Position numbers and translations under genes: made by a program. The notes below the pieces were generated by a model. That model saw only the letters and a list, made by a program, of their open reading frames with translations. It was not told the origin of the DNA and did not search any database. From Amycolatopsis mongoliensis (GTDB lineage: Bacteria > Actinomycetota > Actinomycetes > Mycobacteriales > Pseudonocardiaceae), in the NCBI RefSeq assembly GCF_030285665.1, contig NZ_CP127295.1, forward strand, positions 124,001-188,000: DNA of 64,000 bases, written 5' to 3'. This document shows positions 33,601-41,114 of the stretch, piece by piece (the stretch's first letter is position 1; the number at the start of each line of letters is the position of its first letter).

Positions 33601-36600
33601 CCGCGTAGTCGTAGACCGTCGTCGACTTGCGCCCGGCCGGGTCGGTGGTCGAGAGAGCGAGGTCCTTCGGGGACCATTCCTGGGAAGTGGTCCGGCCTGC
33701 GGCGTCCGTGGTCGACGTAGTGCGGTCAGCGTCGTCGTAGGTGACCTTCGAGAAGAACCCGGCCGCCGGGTTCAGGCCGGCGATGTCGGTGAACGTCTGG
33801 CGGTTGGCGGGGTCGTAGCGATAGGCGCGGCTCGGCCTGGCCTGCCCGAGGGCCGGAACGGCGGAGACGACCGAGGTGGCCTTCGGCTTGGCGGTGGTGT
33901 CGTAACCGACTGTGTGAGTCAGGTCGCCTTCGCTGGCTTTGCGGTTCCCGGGATCTGCGGCGATCCAGTCGTTGGCGACGCTGTCCCGCATGCCCGTCAG
34001 CAGACCCTGCGCGTTGTAGCCGTAGTCCGTGATCTCCGAGCCCGGGTCCTCGATCCGGCCGAACTGGTTCCCCCCGACGTACCAAAGGCGCGTTTCGGTG
34101 TCGTCCCAGTAGCTGATCCGGCAGAGCATCTGCGAGGGTGGCAAAGCCTGCGCCCCGCTCGGCGGCGTGGCTCCGCCGTAGCAGTCGTCGCCTGCGCGGT
34201 TGTAGTGGAGCACCTGCGAGCGCTGGGAAACGGGGTCCTTGATCTCCCGCAGCCGAGAAGGCACACCGTCGTAGATGTACTGCAACGCAGCGGGCTTGCG
34301 TGCGTCGGCACTCGACGACTGGCTCTCCAGCTTGCCGTCGGCACGGAAGACGAACACGTCACCGCTGTCCGTCAACGTGACCTTGCCGCCGGCATCGACA
34401 CCGAGCACGCCGTCCTCGTCGGCCGGCGGTGCGTAGCCACCAACGCTCTTCTTCGTCCAGGTGTGCTTCGCACCGGTGGCGTCGGTCAGGACGACGTTCT
34501 GGTCGGTGACCTTGGCCTCGGTGTAGCTCGAGCCCTCACCGTCCAGGTCGGCCGAGAGCGTCCAGCCCTGCGGCAGCACCGGCAGGTCCGAGGTGAACAG
34601 CCAGTCGGCCGGGACGATCTGCGGGGCGACAGTGGTGCTGTCGGAGGTGCGGACGAACAACCGCATCTTCGCCGCACCGGTCGCTTCGGCGTTCTCCACC
34701 TTGATCGGCACCCGCTGCCCCGCGGTCAGCGAGACACCGGTCGTCTGGGTCCAGTTCAGATCGCTCGCGCTGTTGACCTCGTAGACCTTGGCGCCGTTGA
34801 TCCACACGGTGCCGCCGTCGTCATGCACCCCGGCGAACTGATAGGTCCCGGCGACCGGGGCCTGGAAGAACCCCTCCCAGCGGGCGACGAACCAGTCCGC
34901 GGGCAGGGCGGGGGCGAACGGCGAGTCGGTGCCCCAGTCGACGTTGACCTGCGGCTCGGGCCGCACCAGCACCGGCTGCTGCGCGTCATTGATGATCCCG
35001 TTGTGCGACAGGTCGACGAAATACGACGCCTTGAGGCCCTTGTTCTCCGCCTGCTGCGAGTTGTACGTCAGGGTCAGACCCGCGTTCCCGGCCACCGTGG
35101 TGAACGTGGGCAAGGACTGCGACGTCGTCACGTTGCCGTTGGCGAGGTTCACACTCACCGGCCCGGCGTCGTCCACGGGCGAGGGGCCGTGGTCACCGAT
35201 CCGCTGGTCGATCTTGAGGTGGCCGATCCACGTCGGGGTGATCGTCGTGGCGCCGCTGTAGGTCATCGCCTGCCAGGTGTAGGCGACGCCGTCCTGCAAG
35301 ATCCCTGCCGGAACCGTCCAGGTCGGCGTGGTCAGGCAGCCGGACTCGACCACGACACCGGACTTGGCGTCGGCGCCGGTGGCGATGCGGAAGCAGTACT
35401 TGACGGCCTCGCCGTCCGGGTCGGTGACCGGGTTGACCGACAGCGTCGGGGTCAGCGACGTCGACACCGTGCCGTCCGCTGGGGCGACCAGGGTCGCGGC
35501 CGGGGCCGGGGAGCCGGTGTCGACGGTCAGGGTGGCGTTGAGGTTCTTGTACGTCCACGTGCCGGCGTTCTCCGCGCCGATCATCATGAAGAACACCGAA
35601 CCGTCGCGGGCATTGACCCGGTCGCGGATGAACCCGGTCATGCCTTCGCCGACGAAGCTACCGACGTCACCGACCAGCGCGCTGGTCATGTAGCCGCCGA
35701 CACCGTTGAAGTTGAACGCCGACGCGTGGTATAGGTTCGCGTTCCAGGTCTTGAGCGAGCCGACGACGCTGGTATTGCGGGTCAGGTCCATGCGCGCGCC
35801 GACGACGGTCTTGCCGAACAGCGGCGAGTAGTCCATGTGGAAGACGCTGCGGTTGTAAGTGTCACCATTGGCCTGGCTGTTGCCGATCCGCAGCCCGCAC
35901 GCGTCACAGCCGGTGCCGTCGGAGCGGTAGGAGTGCGACTCGGTGACGCCGTAGGTGAAGGTCGGGTCGACGGACACCGGGTAGACGCGCTTGGGGTCGC
36001 GCAGCCAGTTCGGGTCGACCGCGACGGTCAGCCACCAGGCCGCGCCGGCTTTGTCCAGGGTGTAGGTGCCGCCGGTCATCGCCGGCGCGGTCTCGCCGTT
36101 GCCCGCGGAGTCCCAGGTCTCGATCGGCGGCAGCACGATCTTCGCCGCACCCGCCTGGTCGGCCAGGGTGACCGCGCCGTTCTTTTCCAGCTTCGGCGTC
36201 AGGTCACCGGTGGTGAGCTTGAACTTCCACGACGAGCGGCCGTCGGCCGGCGGGCGCTTGAGCTTGATCGTCTCCTTCACCGCACCCGGCGTGACCTCGT
36301 AGTCCAGGTCCGTGCCGGCGGCGACCTCAGGGTAGGTGACCGAATCACCCTTCACCGCGGCCGCTGTCGGAGCGGCCTGGTCGAGGGCCAGTCCGGCGGT
36401 GTGGCCGCCGGACTCGACCTGCAGCACCGCCGCGTCGTTGGCCTTGGTGGCCAGGGACGGGCTCAGCGGGTGGTTGTCGGCGTCGGCGCGCTTGGTCGCC
36501 GGGTCGGTCTCCAGGGTGGTCTGGACCGGCTGCCACTGACCCTTCTCGTCCTGCACGTTCAGCGGCTGGTTCGACTGCCGCACCGAATGCGTGCCGTCCG

Positions 36601-36916
36601 GATTGACGTACTCGGTGGTGAACATCGACCGCGACACCGGCGTCGACCGCTGCGGGTCGAAATGCGTGCCCGCTCCCCCGTCCAGACGGCTCTGGGCAGC
36701 GAAATCCGCCTTCGACGGCGCCTGCGGCGCGATGGGCGCAGGCTGCGGTGAGGGCAGCAACCCGACGTCGCGCGGGTCGATCGGCTTCGGCGCTTCGGCC
36801 AGCCGCGGCGGGGCCGCGATCGCTTCGGTGCTGCCGACGAGCAGAGTCATCGTCAGGGCGAGCACGAGTGCTCTGACCCAGCGGACCAGATGGACAGGAC
36901 GCGACAACCGCAGCAC
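30611..36916 (-). CDS. Secreted RHS-repeat polymorphic toxin with two PA14 domains
   Basis: A 2101-residue protein. The Sec signal peptide is MLRLSRPVHLVRWVRALVLAL and following, with probable cleavage near TEAIA-APP. A DNRLRE-type carbohydrate-binding-like region follows (about 320-480), then PA14 domain 1 near 625-780, YD/RHS repeats, PA14 domain 2 near 1142-1270, and more YD repeats. The RHS core is near 1865-1925 (ARPYSPLLGRFLSVDPVDGG, then DPVNAMDLDGNSW). The last about 170 residues are the variable tip: a hydrophobic stretch, then a basic segment ending NNYHVDHRRWW. No known nuclease or deaminase motif was recognised, though HxDH near the end could be catalytic. GTG with GGGGGAGGAA upstream is the chosen start. 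Confidence 0.88.
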   Translation of the reverse strand: MLRLSRPVHLVRWVRALVLALTMTLLVGSTEAIAAPPRLAEAPKPIDPRDVGLLPSPQPAPIAPQAPSKADFAAQSRLDGGAGTHFDPQRSTPVSRSMFTTEYVNPDGTHSVRQSNQPLNVQDEKGQWQPVQTTLETDPATKRADADNHPLSPSLATKANDAAVLQVESGGHTAGLALDQAAPTAAAVKGDSVTYPEVAAGTDLDYEVTPGAVKETIKLKRPPADGRSSWKFKLTTGDLTPKLEKNGAVTLADQAGAAKIVLPPIETWDSAGNGETAPAMTGGTYTLDKAGAAWWLTVAVDPNWLRDPKRVYPVSVDPTFTYGVTESHSYRSDGTGCDACGLRIGNSQANGDTYNRSVFHMDYSPLFGKTVVGARMDLTRNTSVVGSLKTWNANLYHASAFNFNGVGGYMTSALVGDVGSFVGEGMTGFIRDRVNARDGSVFFMMIGAENAGTWTYKNLNATLTVDTGSPAPAATLVAPADGTVSTSLTPTLSVNPVTDPDGEAVKYCFRIATGADAKSGVVVESGCLTTPTWTVPAGILQDGVAYTWQAMTYSGATTITPTWIGHLKIDQRIGDHGPSPVDDAGPVSVNLANGNVTTSQSLPTFTTVAGNAGLTLTYNSQQAENKGLKASYFVDLSHNGIINDAQQPVLVRPEPQVNVDWGTDSPFAPALPADWFVARWEGFFQAPVAGTYQFAGVHDDGGTVWINGAKVYEVNSASDLNWTQTTGVSLTAGQRVPIKVENAEATGAAKMRLFVRTSDSTTVAPQIVPADWLFTSDLPVLPQGWTLSADLDGEGSSYTEAKVTDQNVVLTDATGAKHTWTKKSVGGYAPPADEDGVLGVDAGGKVTLTDSGDVFVFRADGKLESQSSSADARKPAALQYIYDGVPSRLREIKDPVSQRSQVLHYNRAGDDCYGGATPPSGAQALPPSQMLCRISYWDDTETRLWYVGGNQFGRIEDPGSEITDYGYNAQGLLTGMRDSVANDWIAADPGNRKASEGDLTHTVGYDTTAKPKATSVVSAVPALGQARPSRAYRYDPANRQTFTDIAGLNPAAGFFSKVTYDDADRTTSTTDAAGRTTSQEWSPKDLALSTTDPAGRKSTTVYDYADRPVDSYGPAPASCFSGQLPSGSCPGGMSHGHSGYDEGINGLAVSWFGNDQLSGLPKTYSTGLGTADGTFVKNWNTDAPNAAVPADHFGLRASGDIVFPAAGDYTLRVLADDGVRVWVDDQIVIDDWRNTTPAWRQGVVHSDSAGQAKRIRVDYYEFDLTAQLELHWTTPTGVQQPVPGTQLKPRYGLKTSTTASESGGVSDKNAVTRFGENGLDPAYGLATSGQAAPSGANITGAVSYEPPGTGYLRKTAKTKATGAKTGYSYYGDTESRVNPCAPGTAALNQGGLPKLTTSPAPASGPARVDEQVYDASGRVVAESTGGAWTCTVYDARDRPLRETVPASADAPARTVTHDYAVGGDPLTSSISDENGTVTTTVDLLGRVVAYTDVNGVRTTTAYDQAGRTLSSTLTPPSTADAARTISFGYDDAGRVTTEKLDGVVLATVGFDGAGELSSVTYGNGTALTSITKDNAARLLALGWRTADGKDVVSQVTRTAAGTVTDESLGGVDARPDGSNYGYDTAGRLTEAYVTGHHYTYDFTSPASATCPTGTQADAGLNTNRMRLLDQTAAGTAETRYCYDAADRLLATEGATVLSEFAYDTDGNTTSWKAVDGTTTALRWDGSDRNIGVSTRGPVPALVADVSYTRDATNRITRRDPRDCDNNTVVRYGFTGDGDTPDLTLSADSRLTSVSLSLPGGVHFTAMGASASSYDHPSVRGDLVMTTDASGHRVGELRTFDPFGQPLRSNGAVDSQNVPDNSPGSLDYGWLGQYQRGYEHAGGLSIVQMGARPYSPLLGRFLSVDPVDGGSANDYDYTAGDPVNAMDLDGNSWFSSIVSAVTKVAEVVSWVPGPIGAVASGVAAVGNVIQGNWAAAAQFAASALTAGATKYIAAGVAAVGFAAKIGFKAAKIVRTAAASKGMAGGIRAWRVTSRIAGRVWVGRGATRVGPGGKFLLSKNKLRQYRPPSYKKKLGKYQSNFQWRATDKGKWKNNYHVDHRRWW

Positions 36917-37250
36917 GACCAGTTCCTCCCCCGGCGACCCGGCATCTCGCCGCGGCCGCCCCCAACGGCCCGCGGAGCACAACTGCCGCCGCGGGATGGC
37001 GCTGGGCCTCCGCGCACGTCGTGCCCGGCTTGCCCAGGGTCGGGAATTCTCACCCCTCGCCCGCACCCTGCATCGCCGGAACCTCACACCGTCGTTACAC
37101 CGTCAAGCGAGGTGAAGCACACAGTAGGCAACCGATCGCTGATCCGGTATAAGCCCAGGTCGCCGCCGCACGCATGCGAAAGTTCACCCGCTACGATCGC
37201 TCCCGGTCCCGCCGTCGCCGGACCCGATACGCCCTTTCGGCAGGAGACCC
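36917..37250. other. Divergent intergenic between RHS toxin and membrane protein
   Basis: The 334 bases hold no supported gene. TACGAT at 37192-37197 is a possible -10 for the rightward membrane-protein gene. TTGACG on the minus strand (37106-37101) is a possible -35 for the RHS gene. Both are weak. Confidence 0.4.
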
Positions 37251-38921
37251 ATGGCCCAGCCCGCGCTCGACGCCCCGGACGTCACCGCACCGATCCCGCG
37301 CACGACCGCGAAGGTCCGGCGGACTTCCGCGCCGCCGCTCGGCGTCTCGGCACTGTGGGTGTTCACCGCCGTTCCCGCTGCGCTGGCGCTTCTCGCTGCG
37401 GTACGCGCGCCGAAGATGCACGTGCTGCTCGACTTCTGGCACGTCTTCGCGAAGATCACGGACGACAACGGCCATCTCCTGCTCGGCCAGGTCTTCACCT
37501 ACCACCTCGACCAGCCGTTCGTCGTGCCGTCGCTGCTGTTCTACGCCGATGCGGCGTGGTTCGACGGCGACAACCGCGTCCTGACCGTCCTGACCATCGC
37601 CCTGCTCGCAGTAGCGGTGTTCGCGCTGCACACGATGCTGCCGCGACACCTGAACACGACGACCCGAGTGGCACTGACCGCGGCCATGTCCTGGCTGCTG
37701 TTCAGCTCCCACGCCACCGAACTGTGGCTGCAGAGCACGAACGGCATCAGCTGGGTCCCCGCGGTGACGTTCTGCACGATCGCGATCGCCTGCGCTCACC
37801 ACGGCCGCCCGATCGGCGCATACGTGGCCGCCGCGCTGGGCTGTCTCAGTTTCGGTGCCGCGTTGCCGATCTGGCTCGCGATCGCCTTCATCGCGTGGCT
37901 GCGCAAGGAATCCCGGCTCCACGTCGTGGTCCCTGCGGCAGCCGGGATGGTCATCCTCGCGGCCTGGTGGCTCACCAAGCCCGCCGGAACGCAGTCCGGG
38001 GCGACCGCCGCCTTCGACCCGGACGGACGGCTCTCCGTCGTCGCCGCCGCGGTCGGCGGACTGTGGTCGGTGGACATTGCCGTCCTCGCGGTCATCGCCG
38101 GCGGCCTGACCATCGCCATGCTCGCCCTGCTGCTACGCCACACGATCACCGACCGGCCGACGGCTGACGCCGGGTGGGCAGGTCTGGCTTGCTACGCCTT
38201 CGCGCTGGCTTTGATGCTCGCGCTCGGCCGGACCACGACGAACGTCCCCGGCGGCAACGTCGGGCTGATCAGCCGGTACGTCCTGGTCGCGGCGCTCGCC
38301 ACGATCGCGCTGCTCGTTCTGACCACGCTGCACCGTCCACAGTGGTCACAACGCTACCTCGTCGTGGCGGTCGTCGCGCTGTCCCTGGTTACGCACGCCA
38401 TCGGCGGCGGCAAGGCCGACCAGGTGCGCCGCAGCTATACGCCGCTGAGCCTGTCTGCGATCGCTCTCCGAGTCGACGCGCCCGCGGCGCTGGAGGCATT
38501 GCACATCCAGCGCGCCGCCGCCCCCGCGGCTCACGCGTTGCGTGCCTACCCCTTCAGCAGCGCCTTCACTCTCGGCTGCCACGGCCCCGAACTCGGCAGC
38601 CACCTCGAACTGACGACCGCGCAACCGATGTCCACCGGCGGCCCCGGCACCGCACGCGGAGCGCTCGACACTCCCGCCACCGACGCCGGCGCCATCACCA
38701 CCGGCTGGGCCGTCATCAACGGCACCCAGCCGGATTGCATCCTCATCACCGACCAAACCGGCACGGTCACCGGCGGCGGCATCACCGGTCTGCCGCTCAC
38801 CGCCGGACAAGCCACAACAGCCTCACCCGGCGCCACGGCCTGGCAGGCAACAGCAGGCCCGATGAACGGACCGCTCACAGTGCTCGCCGTCCAGAGCGGA
38901 CGCCTCTACCGGATCAGCTGA
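37251..38921 (+). CDS. Large multi-spanning membrane protein (GT-C-like topology)
   Basis: A 556-residue protein with an Ala/Pro-rich cytoplasmic start and about 11 hydrophobic helices over residues 32-385. A soluble, probably extracytoplasmic C-terminal domain of about 170 residues follows (ALRAYPFSSAFTLGCHGPEL to LAVQSGRLYRIS). Topology resembles GT-C glycosyltransferases, and an early Asp in LLDFWHVFAKITDDNGH could be the acidic loop residue, but no family motif is firm. GGCAGGAG precedes the ATG. It is divergent from the RHS toxin inside the repeat-bounded block and may be cargo. Confidence 0.75.
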   Translation: MAQPALDAPDVTAPIPRTTAKVRRTSAPPLGVSALWVFTAVPAALALLAAVRAPKMHVLLDFWHVFAKITDDNGHLLLGQVFTYHLDQPFVVPSLLFYADAAWFDGDNRVLTVLTIALLAVAVFALHTMLPRHLNTTTRVALTAAMSWLLFSSHATELWLQSTNGISWVPAVTFCTIAIACAHHGRPIGAYVAAALGCLSFGAALPIWLAIAFIAWLRKESRLHVVVPAAAGMVILAAWWLTKPAGTQSGATAAFDPDGRLSVVAAAVGGLWSVDIAVLAVIAGGLTIAMLALLLRHTITDRPTADAGWAGLACYAFALALMLALGRTTTNVPGGNVGLISRYVLVAALATIALLVLTTLHRPQWSQRYLVVAVVALSLVTHAIGGGKADQVRRSYTPLSLSAIALRVDAPAALEALHIQRAAAPAAHALRAYPFSSAFTLGCHGPELGSHLELTTAQPMSTGGPGTARGALDTPATDAGAITTGWAVINGTQPDCILITDQTGTVTGGGITGLPLTAGQATTASPGATAWQATAGPMNGPLTVLAVQSGRLYRIS

Positions 38922-38929
38922 ACCACGGG

Positions 38930-39199
38930 TCAGCGCTCAAGCCACGGAGCCAGCAACGCCTCGAGGTCAGCGTCCGACAGCGCACGCGGTCCACCGTGGA
39001 ACTCGTGCCACCGCGAAGCATCCCGCGCCGCGTTGTACTCCACCTCGAACGCCCGCATCAGCACGTACATGAACGTCACCGAACTGAACCGCTCACCCAG
39101 CAACGTCCGCGCCTCACGCGCGACGTCGGTGGCGCCACCGAAATCCGAGAGCTTCAACGATTCCGCAGCCGGATCCAACAGGCTCGGCGCATACATCAC
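38930..39199 (-). CDS. Small protein of unknown family encoded after rlmN, right copy
   Basis: An 89-residue protein that is the copy of the gene at 29136-29411, two residues shorter around SDFGGATDVAREA. It begins 35 bases after the intact rlmN stop, so the pair is probably the native arrangement, with rlmN and this gene co-transcribed. The ribosome site GATGGAG and the GTG/ATG double start are shared. It ends 8 bases from the convergent membrane-protein gene. Confidence 0.75.
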   Translation of the reverse strand: MMYAPSLLDPAAESLKLSDFGGATDVAREARTLLGERFSSVTFMYVLMRAFEVEYNAARDASRWHEFHGGPRALSDADLEALLAPWLER

Positions 39200-39806
39200 G
39201 ACAATTTCTCCATCACAAAAGCAGAAACGAAAACTCAGCCTTCGGCGGCCAGCTGACCACAAGCGGCCGCGATCTCCTGACCCCGAGTGTCCCGCACAGT
39301 ACAGGCCACACCGCCGGCGTTGACCAGCCGCACGAACTCCCGCTCCACCGGCTTCGGCGACGCGTCCCACTTCGAACCCGGCGTCGGATTCAACGGAATC
39401 ACGTTCACGTGCACCAACTGACCCAAGTGCTTCCGCAACCGCTTCGCCAGCAACTCCGCCCGCCACGGCTGGTCATTGATGTCCCGGATCAAAGCGTACT
39501 CAATGGACACCCGACGCCCGGAAGTGTCGGCGTAGTACCGAGCAGCCGACAGAACCTCGTCCACCGACCAGCGCTCGTTCACCGGCACCAGCGTGTCCCG
39601 CAGCTCGTCGTCCGGCGTGTGCAGCGAAACGGCCAGCCGCACCTGCATCTTCTCGTCCGCCAGCTTGCGAATCGCCGGCGCCAAACCCACCGTCGACACC
39701 GTCACCGACCGCTGGCCGATCCCCAGCCCACCCGGCGCGGGATCGGTGATCCGCCGGACCGCGGCCACCACACGCTTGTAGTTGGCCAGCGGCTCACCCA
39801 TGCCCA
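38930..39806. repeat. Right copy of the long direct repeat (within intact rlmN and its downstream gene)
   Basis: This copy is continuous with the full rlmN. Equivalent points in the two copies are 9,788-9,794 bases apart, which would be the length of a circle released by recombination between them. Confidence 0.9.
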
Positions 39807-40341
39807 TGAAGACGATGTTGGACAGCCGGCCCGGCCCACCGGGCATCGTGCCGTCGCGCATGACCGCTGCGGCTGACCGGACCTGGTCCACGATCTCCGC
39901 CGTTGACAGGTTGCGGTCGAGGCCGCCCTGGCCGGTCGCGCAGAAGGGGCACGCCATACCGCAGCCGGCCTGGCTGGAGATGCACAGCGTCGCGCGGTCC
40001 GGGTAGCGCATCAGGACGCTCTCCAGGAGCGTGCCGTCGTGGGCGCGCCACAGCGTCTTGCGGGTCGCGCCGTTGTCGGCCGCCAGGGCGCGGACCTCGG
40101 TCAGCAACGTCGGCATCAGGTCCGCGACCAGGCGGTCCCGCGACGCCGCCGGGATGTCGGTCATCTCCGCCGGGTCGACCGTCAGGCGCGAGAAGTAGTG
40201 GTTCGACAGCTGCTTCGCGCGGAACGGCTTCTCCCCCAGCTCGGCGACGGCGGCGGCGCGCTCGGCCACCGAAAGGTCGGCGAGGTGGCGCGGCGGCAGG
40301 CCGCGCTTGGGAGCGTCGAAAACGAGCGGGAGGGCAGTCAT
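39235..40341 (-). CDS. rlmN: 23S rRNA/tRNA adenine-C2 methyltransferase RlmN
   Basis: A 368-residue radical SAM enzyme that methylates A2503 of 23S rRNA and A37 of some tRNAs at C2. The cluster motif is CGMACPFC in [19 protein letters not shown], whose first Cys is also conserved. [11 protein letters not shown] follows, and the C-terminal catalytic Cys is in AACGQLA. Length is normal. The ATG gives [20 protein letters not shown]; a longer start is in frame but lacks support. rlmN normally follows cdsA in actinomycetes; here a 7.5-kb accessory stretch separates them. Confidence 0.95.
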   Translation of the reverse strand: MTALPLVFDAPKRGLPPRHLADLSVAERAAAVAELGEKPFRAKQLSNHYFSRLTVDPAEMTDIPAASRDRLVADLMPTLLTEVRALAADNGATRKTLWRAHDGTLLESVLMRYPDRATLCISSQAGCGMACPFCATGQGGLDRNLSTAEIVDQVRSAAAVMRDGTMPGGPGRLSNIVFMGMGEPLANYKRVVAAVRRITDPAPGGLGIGQRSVTVSTVGLAPAIRKLADEKMQVRLAVSLHTPDDELRDTLVPVNERWSVDEVLSAARYYADTSGRRVSIEYALIRDINDQPWRAELLAKRLRKHLGQLVHVNVIPLNPTPGSKWDASPKPVEREFVRLVNAGGVACTVRDTRGQEIAAACGQLAAEG

Positions 40342-40520
40342 AACCGCACCAGTGTCCCACGCGACCCGAGCCACTGCCCGGGCCGCCCTGGCCGGGTGTA
40401 CGCCAGGTCACCCGCGGACCGGACGGCGCCGCCGCCGTCCGCCCTGGCTAGATTGTCGATCGCCCGGTGAAACCGGCCGGGGCGCTCGTGAGTCCAAGGG
40501 CGGACGAAAGAGGTGAGCCC

Positions 40521-41114
40521 GTGCGGAGCCGTTTCATCCTGGCCGTCGCGGTGGTGCTGGGCACCGCCGCGTGCAGTACCGCCACCGGTGGTCAGGCACA
40601 GCCCGTCCCGACCGTGACCAAGGTCGCCGGGCCGCAGGTCGTCGTGGCGACCATGCACGTCGCCCTGCCCGTCGGGACGCGGTACACGGACAAGAGCCAG
40701 GACGGCCTGCTCGACGGCTGCGTCGCCGAAGGCAGCGCCGTCTGCCACGCGCGGCTGCTGGACCTGCGCGAAGCGGCTTCGGACCCCAACGCGCCCCTCA
40801 ACCTGCCCAGCGCGAAGCGGCCCTTCGGCTGGTACACCGGCACGGACGTCCCGACCTGCATCACCGCCGCGTCGCCGCCCGGGGACGCCGCCGTCGCGAC
40901 CGGCAGCGATCTCCTCGACTCCGGCTTCAAGCCGATCGGCCCCAAGAAGGCCGAGTACGGCAAATGGCAGGTCACCTGCCAGGACGCGACCCAGAACAAC
41001 CAGGTCCGGATGTGGTGGCTGCCGACGAGCAAGATCCTCGTGGTCGAGTACGGGTCGTCCCGCGACTGGGACGAGAAGATGGACGCGATGCTCGCCGCGG
41101 CGACCTTCAGCTGA
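40521..41114 (+). CDS. Putative lipoprotein
   Basis: A 197-residue protein with a short signal peptide, MRSRFILAVAVVLGTAAC, whose TAAC is a permissible but not ideal lipobox. The mature part has CVAEGSAVCHARLLDLREA and a later Cys pair (PTCITAAS, WQVTCQD) that may form disulphides. It starts from GTG with AAAGAGGTGAG upstream. The family is not recognised. It overlaps the convergent transketolase-like gene by 8 bases. Confidence 0.78.
   Translation: MRSRFILAVAVVLGTAACSTATGGQAQPVPTVTKVAGPQVVVATMHVALPVGTRYTDKSQDGLLDGCVAEGSAVCHARLLDLREAASDPNAPLNLPSAKRPFGWYTGTDVPTCITAASPPGDAAVATGSDLLDSGFKPIGPKKAEYGKWQVTCQDATQNNQVRMWWLPTSKILVVEYGSSRDWDEKMDAMLAAATFS

Noticed and set aside
29100..40400. Insertion sequence or transposon ends around the RHS block
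   Set aside because: No transposase and no terminal inverted repeats were found; only the long direct repeat is present.
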